Made by a program: the position numbers and the translations under genes. A stretch of 64,000 nt of DNA from NCBI GenBank assembly GCA_905160935.1, contig CAJHZI010000483.1, positions 1 to 64,000 on the forward strand, read 5' to 3'. Shown here one piece after another: positions 56,644 through 64,000 of this stretch (its first letter is position 1; each line of letters opens with the position of its first letter). This DNA comes from Enchytraeus crypticus (Eukaryota; Annelida; Clitellata; Enchytraeida; Enchytraeidae). The notes under the pieces were generated by a model that made no database searches, had not been told where the DNA came from, and saw only the letters and a program-made list of their open reading frames with translations.

Positions 56644-57166
56644 TATATAAAGATTAATTTAGCATTGATAATGATAATAATACTTATTATACTCATAATA
56701 ATAAAGGTTTAACGTCTGTTTCCTCATAAGAAAACTGCCATTAAACCTTTTTTATTTTTAGGTCTGATTACCTTAACAATAATTATAATATAGTGTTCTA
56801 CTGTTAGTAAACGGTAGCAGTGTTAATTAGGCGGAGCATTAAATATCATTATAAATAAAAAGAGTAGTGACCAGAAATAGAGCTAACTACTATAAAAAGC
56901 ACGAACCTTTGAAAAATACAATTATTCAAATTAATTAGTACTATCTACATGTATAATTGTATAAATAGTGATAATTAAAATATTATTCCATCATCATTTA
57001 AATTCGCAAGTCAAAGAGATATTTTCTAAATGCATTTCATAAATTGAAATTGCATTGCAATTGCATTGCAACTAAATACGTTGTAATATCTTTCAGTGTC
57101 TATAATTTAGTTTCAAATTATAGCGCAGGTCTATAATGAGAAAGGACGAGCGATAAAGAGAGAAAA

Positions 57167-57200
<34 letters not shown>

Positions 57201-58479
57201 TGAGAGAGAGAGAGAGATCCGCCAAGAGAGCGAGAGAGAGAGGGAAAGAACTGCAGCTTAAAGATTTCCATGACTACTATAAAAATATTCTATTTCAGTA
57301 CATCCACTGTAAAAACAAACTTCCATTCTCCGAAGTAAATAAGAATGAATAGCCTAATTCGAATAGTCTGAAATTAGAAAAATTTTTTAATTAACCTCCA
57401 AAATTCTACAAAATTACGTTCCAGGGTTATATAATAGCAAAGCAGTTAGCGCAGAAGTCTAGTGGAATCAGACGAAAGGGAGGATGATAATGAAGTTAGG
57501 AATACAACTAGGCCTACCGCATAGAAGTGGATCAAGAGTCTTAGGCCACATAGACCGGAAAAGTAAATATTCGATGGATCTCTAATTTTGATCTTGAGGC
57601 TATAATAAAATTCACTTACTTTAGCTAAACTTCCATTCGCTTCAAAGATTGTTGAGTGTTGCCAATTTATTTCATCAAAAGTTATGAAAGATTTTATGCA
57701 AATGCTTAAGCAGTTTTTTTTAAAAGAAACTTAGGGGTCCACTGCGGTATTAAGATAGGGAGATTGCTGCGCAGTTACTTGTGCATAATAGCCGCTCAGC
57801 GTAAAACTATGAAAACTTTTCTAGGATAAGTTAGAATCCCACTTCCATAAAATTATCAAAAAGATATTCAGCTAAACGTTCATCGTTCTGATGTCTTAAA
57901 CTAACAGCTGATTGTAGAAAAGTTTTTAATAAGTTTAGGAAGTTTTGCGACGATTATGTTTTCTAGAAGTTTATTAATTTCTAGACATCGATATTTGTCT
58001 ACACGGAATATTAATTGTCCACGGACTCGAATATCTAGCTGGCGTAGAACTAGTTTGAGATTTATTTAGTATATACAGTCTAAAAGTAGATAAATTCACT
58101 AATGATTAGTTTTAGGCAATTTGAAAGTTTCGCTTGATCAATTAGATTGTAAAACTTTATCGATTTTCAAACTGTGCTTCGTGTAATACTAATTTCGCGT
58201 CTGAAATAAATAACTATAAAATATTCAAAGAGAATTAAAATCCGAGACGTTAATTAGTGTTAGGCCTTGTATTTGAAAAGAGTGGATACCGCACTGAGCT
58301 TGTGAAGACTACTGTAAAAACTCTGGTATGTTGGTAGTTTATGTTAAATTTTCATTTAAACAATTTTACACTATGCATAGAATTGCAACCGACTTAAGTT
58401 TATTTAACTAATACATGTATTTTCAGTTCCACAATTGTGATAATTTAATTTGAAGCCTTTATGCAGATATAGTGATATA
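56644..58479. other. Intergenic, simple repeats only
   Basis: At 56690-56760 an AATAATAATA stretch and GGTTTAACGTCTGTTTCCTC, which resembles the reversed family A SINE tail; at 57170-57245 (GT)n-(GA)n. Otherwise nothing recognised. Confidence 0.45.
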
Positions 58480-58703
58480 ATATTACGATAATAATTATAA
58501 TTACTATTATAATTATTATAATAATGATGATGATGATGTTGATAATGATAATGGTGATGGTGATGGTGATAGTGTAGGTGAAGGTAAGGTGATGGTGATG
58601 TTGATGATGATGACGACGACGACAACTACAACGACAATGATAATAATAATAATAATGTTAATAACAATAATGATAATAATAATAATAATAACAATAATAA
58701 TAA

Positions 58704-58766
<63 letters not shown>

Positions 58767-58835
58767 GAGCAGCAGCAGCAGCAGCAACAGCAGCAGTAGT
58801 AGTAGTAACAATAACAACAATAATAATAAAAAAGG
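58480..58835. repeat. Triplet-repeat cluster (GAT, AAT, TAG, GCA)
   Basis: Runs of different trinucleotides follow each other, with about 20 perfect TAG copies at 58704-58765. The open frames in all phases (poly-Leu, poly-Val) are artefacts. A GGTTTGGCGTCCGTTTCCTT block follows at 58833. Confidence 0.9.
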
Positions 58836-59081
58836 TTTGGCGTCCGTTTCCTTATATAAAGATGATGATGTCCCAATTCACACACCGCTACAAAACGATT
58901 CACCGAAACAATCTGAGAATCATGTGATGAAGAGAAAGAAAAAAGACACTAAATGGTGCCGGACCTGTGATCAGAAACAGTCAGATATTAGCCATTTCAC
59001 CGTCCTAAAGAGCTACCGTCCACAGCTCTATACAGTGATCATCGGCCATACACATCGGATGAAAGTCTAGAAATAGGCCTA

Positions 59082-59222
59082 CCTACTAGCTGGAGCCAGT
59101 GGCGAAGTCGGTAAGATACTCGACCACGGATCAGTAGGTGCGGGGTTCAAATCCTGAGATCGCCCGTCACTGACATCTCTTTCGAGTGAGGAAACTGACG
59201 ATAACCTTAGTTTTTAGCTTTA
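59082..59222 (+). mobile_element. tRNA-derived SINE, family A, best copy
   Basis: GCTGGAGCCAGTGGCGAAGT (A box), CGACCACGGATCAGTAGG, GGGGTTCAAATCCTGAGATC (B box), TCACTGACATCTCTTTCGAG and the tail to AGCTTTAC. Close to the inferred consensus and about 1.2 kb upstream of the long ORF. Confidence 0.82.
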
Positions 59223-59385
59223 CTAAGAACTCTGACTTTGATTTTAACAACGGGCTAAACTAAACCGGTTACATGTTACGAATAGGAAGACTCAAACCTT
59301 CCATAGGCCCGATGAACTGTTCATAGTCAAAAAATGAAACAATTTTTCAATTTCAATTGAAATTTTTATACTCACTCTCTCTTTT

Positions 59386-59389
<4 letters not shown>

Positions 59390-59429
<40 letters not shown>

Positions 59430-59430
59430 G
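59390..59430. repeat. (CT)n microsatellite
   Basis: About 19 CT repeats. Confidence 0.95.
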
Positions 59431-59829
59431 TAGTCAGTTAAGTGTTAGGTCTAAGATAAATATGTTTACTCAATTCTTGCTTTCACGCTGCATAAATATT
59501 ACTTTATTGATCAGTTTATTAATCTTTTATAAAAGATTAATAAACTATTATTTAATATTATTTATTGTAGCCTATACGTTTGAACAAATATGGTTTCTGA
59601 AATGGTTTCCCTTTGTCTTTGGAAGTTCTTGCTCAGTCACCTTTGACGATATTTGCAGTTTACTGTTGGTCTATTATTCAGTGGTCTGACGCCTCAAGAG
59701 TGCCTTCAAAATACCGTTATTGTGTACCGATATCCGAATCGCTTTGATCCAATATTAAAAGCATAAGATAGGCCTATAAGACTGGAATTAATCTGACAAG
59801 AAAAACTTTAATTCGGCACTATACTATAC

Positions 59830-59881
59830 AAAATTATTGTTATTACATGTATATTAATATACATGTAATAACAATAATTTT
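59830..59881. repeat. Perfect 52-bp palindrome
   Basis: The 26 bases AAAATTATTGTTATTACATG+TATATT are followed at once by their exact reverse complement with no spacer. Confidence 0.95.
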
Positions 59882-60470
59882 ATAACATTAAATTTGTATA
59901 CGATCTATGTTTACGCATACGATCACTATTGTTACAAATTATCTATAGGCATAATTTTAATATCAATGAGTCTACAATTTATTGCATCCATGGCAAATCT
60001 TTATGTGATCCCCCGGCATTTATCAGTTTAGAGATTTTATAATGTCAGATAGGAACGACAATGAAACACCACCTGAGCAAATGAACTAACTCGTTGGTCT
60101 CTAAGTTAAAATCGAATCAAAGCTTTTGATGGTGAACTTGTATAGTAGACGGTGTCCTATTTGATGGTCAATGGATAAGATGTGATACTCTATATCTGCC
60201 ATTTATCAAATCTAATAGAAAGAAAAAAAAAAAAAAAATCAGAATCCGTCGCATCTTTGATGGTTTAGTTTATCGATAAGTCCCTTTTCTGGGCATTTAT
60301 AAAAATATAAGTTTTATATGTATATGTAAGGTACGACATTGAAGTCTAGCAGCGAAGAGAACAGTGTTGCCAATCATTTCAATGTTATGTAACTATTTCA
60401 TTTATTGTTTTGATAGGTATAAAGATAGACTGTAAAAATCGTTCAATCTCTCTGATGCAAAATAAAAATC
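59882..60470. promoter_or_regulatory. Upstream region of the long ORF
   Basis: AT-rich, with an A run at about 60221 and a possible 3' splice site TTATTGTTTTGATAG ending at 60414, which would place a 5' UTR exon farther upstream. No TATA box or initiator can be claimed. Confidence 0.3.
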
Positions 60471-63400
60471 ATGCGTCCCACGGAAGACAGTGGCTTATGT
60501 GGAAGAACGGAAGGACAACAACAGCCGCAAAACAATCAACAACAACATCAACATCAACAGCAGCAACAACAACAACATCAACATCAGCATCAAGCTGATA
60601 CAGACCAACGTGATTCAGAACCAAAGTGCCTTATGTCAACGGTAACAAATGAATCTTTAGCACAGTCTCTGATCAGTTATAACTACGTTACGATTGTTAC
60701 CCCTCCATCTGTGATAGAAGCTAAGCCTAGCTCTCTGCTCTCGTTAACTAACAGTTCAGTGGCTAACTCATCAGTCGTAAACACTTCGATAGCAAATCCA
60801 GCGATAAGTACCTTAACAGTTGCCACTTCCTCAAAAGCTAGCAATCCGATAGTTAATCAACCGCTAAGTAGCTCCTCAGTTGTTAACTCGTCGATAGCTA
60901 ACGCACCGATAGTTAATCAACCGATTACTTCTTCGTCGAAAGTTGACTCGCCGATAGCAAATACAGCTGTAGTAAGCCAATCTGCAACTAACGTGCCTAA
61001 AGCTGAAACATCTGCAATTATACAGCAGCCTAATTCGCATGAAGAAATGGGACAGAAACCTACTAAGGTCTCAGGTTCAACCACCGGAACGACCAAAGTA
61101 AAGAAACACTCCAAGCGCTTAAATAGCGCCGATAGTTCCAAACAACGTTCTAATGCAGAATCCAAGGAGAAATTGGAACCTTCGGGGCCTAATCGCGCGG
61201 ACACTGTAGTGTCCAGCACTATCTCAGCTGATGGATTACCGTCAATTGTTAATTCAAATTCAAAGTCCGTTACGGAAATAAAAGGCGACATTTCAATTGG
61301 GTCGCAATCAAAAGAGGGTAGCAGTAGCTTGGCCTCCAATACATATAGTCAGACCTTACATCAGACGGCAGATCCTACAACTACGATGTCTGATACGGTT
61401 CTTAATAAGTGCGAAATCGAAAAGTTAACAGCCACAACTTCACCCGAGTTATCTCAACATCCTCCCGTCAAGCTAGAAAATGCGACAACAAATATTTCGA
61501 CGATTGCTTCAAATATTACGCAGTCTTCATCGTCTGTCGTTTCTACAAATTCAGTAACCGTAAATTCTCCAAATGAAAATATAGTCAATGATGCGATGTC
61601 ATCTTTGTCTACTCAAATAAAAGATAAAGCAACGGGTCCCGTAAATGATTCGTTGCCCAACAACTCGCCAGCTTATTATGATAACGGTAGTCTCGAATTT
61701 CATAAAATTTCCGATAGTATTGGAGACAGTGGAATCTTGCTCAACAGTTCCTTAGCCTCAGGTAGCGTCAGTCTCGCATCGAATCTCAACAAGGTCGGTT
61801 TATCAGCTCACGGTACATCCGACAGAACATCTAACTTACATTACGCTTCCCTAGTCTCAGAGTCCATGGGATCGTTGGATACTCTTAGTATCCCAGGCTC
61901 CGGTAGCGACCAGTGCAGCGGATTAAGTCCTGCTGCATCATCTCCTCAGCTCAAGAGTTACTCATACGTGTCCGTTATAATACCACCTGTTGCCGTGGCA
62001 GTTCAGAGTAAACCTAAGAAGAAGAGTAAGCGACAGAACAGTCTTCCAAGTGCAATTGGAAGTGAAGATAATCTTTCAATAGGCGGAGAAAGAAGAAAGA
62101 CAAAGGATGGTAAAACAGTAAAAAAGATTGTAAAGAAGCAAGTAAGTTTGAATACGTTACCCAGTGCAACCGATGCAAATGACTCTTCAATGCTAGGTTC
62201 ACATTCCGAAGTGAGTTCTACGTGTATAATGAATGTACCAACAATCAAGGAAGAAGAGATTTCTAATGACATAATTTCTGGAGAAGACTGCAACAAGATC
62301 AATCCAAGTGGCCAGTCTAACAAAAGTGAACTGACGCTGGCATTAAACGATGTGCCGCGTCATGCAATTTGTGAGAGTGGTTTAGTCACGAATAGCTCAC
62401 ACGCTAGCGGAGACGAATCAAGGAAACTTCAACAACCCAATGACTCTTCAGAAATAGAAAATACCAGTTGCACATCTAAACTTAATCAAGTTGATATTTC
62501 TATCGGTTCAGTTGGATCAGCGCAATCGGTTTCAAAATCTGCTTCTACAGACTTGCAATTTGATTCGAAAGCATCAACTGCAATAAGTGTAGCACCGCTA
62601 AGCAATACATCATTGTCTTCAGCTTCACAAACTACTACTGCCCCATGCAATAAAGACTCCACGGAATTTGCAAATTCCGCTGCTCAGTCATCACAAACTC
62701 CAGTGCATAAAACATCAGCACACTTAGCGACACCAGGCCAGGTATCGACACCAGGCCAGTTATCGGCACCAGCACAGGTATCGACATCAGCACTGGTATC
62801 GACACCAGCACAAGTATCGGAACTAGCACAAGTATCGACACCAGCACAGGATTCGACACCAGCACAAGTATCTACACCAGTATCGGCACCGTCTCTGGTA
62901 ATGGCACCAGTAAAAGTATCGGCACCAATGCCAGCACAATCACTAACACAAGCAGCACCGGATTTATGTGCATCGAAACACCCAATTCAAGCTCTATCTA
63001 CCGATTTATTTATAAATACCAAAGACCTGACAACACTAAATCAGCCGCAAATTGCTTCAGCTTTAGTCTCTGCTTTGCACAGCAGAGCCGATGCACCACC
63101 TGTAGCTTTATCAGCCGCTTCTAACACGCAACTAGAGACTACAGTGGCAGTTTCTGCTGCGGCAAATATCAACGGCATGTCTAGACCTACTTTGTCATCC
63201 AATTTGTCTTCAACAGTAGCAGTAACAAATGCGACTGGCGTCGTAATATGTGCTGCACCAATAGTAACTTCTATAACTACAGCGCCGTCTGCAGTTCCAT
63301 TAAATTCATCTGCTGTCGTTTCGGATGCAGTCGTTAAATCAACTGAATCTTCGTCGACAGTCGCTCACACTGGTGCAGTCAATCAATTAGAACAACCGCA

Positions 63401-64000
63401 AATGAGAACCGGCAAAATACGACAAAAAGTGAAAAAAGGAACAGCAAGGCATCCAAAACGCGTCAAGCAAACCGCTCAAGTGACGATTAACACGAATGAT
63501 GTAACTGAGATGGGAAACCTTCAGCGTGATAGTAAGGATACATTAGAGAATAATGAATCTACGCTTAGGTCAGGAGACGCAGACAGCCCTATTGTCTCTG
63601 CTAGTTATCCGGTAGTTAAGAGCTCTGAGGCTGTAATAGCTACCCCAGGTTATAGTGTTGCAAATTACATAATTCCTCAGTTATCCAGTGTAACCTCAGC
63701 GACAGCATCCACTGTAGTCTGCCCGATTACCTCGAATCAGAGGGTCGAAGTCGAAACATTAACTGCTGGATCTCAACCAGTAATGGCTGCTGCAACATCT
63801 GGATTATCAGGACTGACTCCGACCACGGCTTCAAATATGCCACCAGCTTCCGTAGCTTCACCATCGACAACTTTTCGACAGCAGGAAGCTGCATATTCAG
63901 GTGATCAAAAAGAGACTACAAATACTTTAAAATCGCCACCGAATTTGCATCCTCATTCAGGAAGTACTCCTACTGTAATTACCGCACCTCAGAATGTATC
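60471..64000 (+). CDS. Start of a second gene: very long Ser/Thr/Ala/Val-rich, probably disordered protein (runs off the window)
   Basis: Open for 1,176 codons with no stop to the window end. ATG at 60471 has A at -3 and an in-frame TGA 18 bases upstream, so it is the probable start; a possible 5' UTR acceptor (TTTTGATAG) lies at 60414. Residues 15-42 are Gln/His-rich. The rest is low-complexity Ser/Thr/Ala/Val/Pro/Asn with few aromatics. Lys/Arg clusters lie near residues 209 (KVKKHSKR), 513 (SKPKKKSKR), 543 (KTKDGKTVKKIVKK) and 982 (KIRQKVKKG). A degenerate hexapeptide VSTPAQ repeats at about residues 757-823. The motif SYxYV...PP occurs at residues 69 and 496, with a looser relative at 1061. 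No membrane segment or folded domain is visible. Giant-exon cytoskeletal scaffolds or nuclear regulators have such composition, but I do not recognise the protein. The minus strand also has long open runs, explained by the biased codons. Confidence 0.8.
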   Translation, partial: MRPTEDSGLCGRTEGQQQPQNNQQQHQHQQQQQQQHQHQHQADTDQRDSEPKCLMSTVTNESLAQSLISYNYVTIVTPPSVIEAKPSSLLSLTNSSVANSSVVNTSIANPAISTLTVATSSKASNPIVNQPLSSSSVVNSSIANAPIVNQPITSSSKVDSPIANTAVVSQSATNVPKAETSAIIQQPNSHEEMGQKPTKVSGSTTGTTKVKKHSKRLNSADSSKQRSNAESKEKLEPSGPNRADTVVSSTISADGLPSIVNSNSKSVTEIKGDISIGSQSKEGSSSLASNTYSQTLHQTADPTTTMSDTVLNKCEIEKLTATTSPELSQHPPVKLENATTNISTIASNITQSSSSVVSTNSVTVNSPNENIVNDAMSSLSTQIKDKATGPVNDSLPNNSPAYYDNGSLEFHKISDSIGDSGILLNSSLASGSVSLASNLNKVGLSAHGTSDRTSNLHYASLVSESMGSLDTLSIPGSGSDQCSGLSPAASSPQLKSYSYVSVIIPPVAVAVQSKPKKKSKRQNSLPSAIGSEDNLSIGGERRKTKDGKTVKKIVKKQVSLNTLPSATDANDSSMLGSHSEVSSTCIMNVPTIKEEEISNDIISGEDCNKINPSGQSNKSELTLALNDVPRHAICESGLVTNSSHASGDESRKLQQPNDSSEIENTSCTSKLNQVDISIGSVGSAQSVSKSASTDLQFDSKASTAISVAPLSNTSLSSASQTTTAPCNKDSTEFANSAAQSSQTPVHKTSAHLATPGQVSTPGQLSAPAQVSTSALVSTPAQVSELAQVSTPAQDSTPAQVSTPVSAPSLVMAPVKVSAPMPAQSLTQAAPDLCASKHPIQALSTDLFINTKDLTTLNQPQIASALVSALHSRADAPPVALSAASNTQLETTVAVSAAANINGMSRPTLSSNLSSTVAVTNATGVVICAAPIVTSITTAPSAVPLNSSAVVSDAVVKSTESSSTVAHTGAVNQLEQPQMRTGKIRQKVKKGTARHPKRVKQTAQVTINTNDVTEMGNLQRDSKDTLENNESTLRSGDADSPIVSASYPVVKSSEAVIATPGYSVANYIIPQLSSVTSATASTVVCPITSNQRVEVETLTAGSQPVMAAATSGLSGLTPTTASNMPPASVASPSTTFRQQEAAYSGDQKETTNTLKSPPNLHPHSGSTPTVITAPQNV

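Noticed and set aside
58626..58927. Poly-Leu, poly-Val and poly-Tyr ORFs
   Set aside because: Triplet repeats (TAG, AAT, GAT) give long open frames on both strands by composition alone.
60917..61339. Minus-strand ORFs inside the long ORF (also 62003-62323)
   Set aside because: They fall within the 1,176-codon plus-strand frame and have no start or domain support; biased codons deplete stops on the other strand.

Overview
The window is nuclear DNA of an invertebrate animal. It is AT-rich, its protein-coding sequence is cut into short exons with GT/AG borders, and the space between is filled with microsatellites, minisatellites, degraded LINEs, several SINE families (tRNA-like and 5S-rRNA-like) and cut-and-paste DNA transposons. 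The mix of CR1-like LINEs, 5S-derived SINEs and hAT/mariner MITEs suits a marine invertebrate, perhaps a lophotrochozoan, but I cannot name the species.

From about 3.3 kb to 44.6 kb on the + strand lies one large multi-exon gene. I could chain 29 exons (4,045 nt, about 1,348 codons) whose splice phases fit throughout. They encode, in order: a proline-rich segment judged cytosolic, one transmembrane helix with basic residues on its N-terminal side (type II topology), three LDL-receptor class A (LDLa) modules, a Ser/Thr/Gly linker encoded by an in-frame 21-bp minisatellite, a fourth LDLa module, a complete YWTD-type six-bladed propeller spread over five exons, and a further 17 LDLa modules, one per exon. 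There are no EGF modules. LDLR/LRP proteins are type I with EGF-flanked propellers, so the order and topology are unusual and this is the most interesting object in the window. The first coding exon(s) and the last exon were not found. Likely role (inference): a cell-surface endocytic or ligand-binding receptor.

The introns hold most of the repeats. Several touch the splicing signals: a 41-bp minisatellite repeats the 3' splice site of exon 14, a tandem repeat copies the 5' splice site of exon 7, and a (TCAC)n tract of about 0.5 kb starts next to the exon 17 donor. A broken, intronless minus-strand gene copy lies in an intron at 20.0-21.8 kb.

From 44.65 to 60.4 kb I see no convincing exon. 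This stretch holds LINE ends, SINEs, a mariner remnant (53.2-54.2 kb), a palindromic MITE (56.0-56.6 kb), a 21-bp minisatellite and triplet repeats. At 60,471 a second + strand gene begins with an uninterrupted reading frame of at least 1,176 codons that runs off the window. It encodes a Gln/His-rich start followed by a very long Ser/Thr/Ala/Val-rich, probably disordered protein with basic clusters and a recurring SYxYV...PP motif; I do not recognise it.
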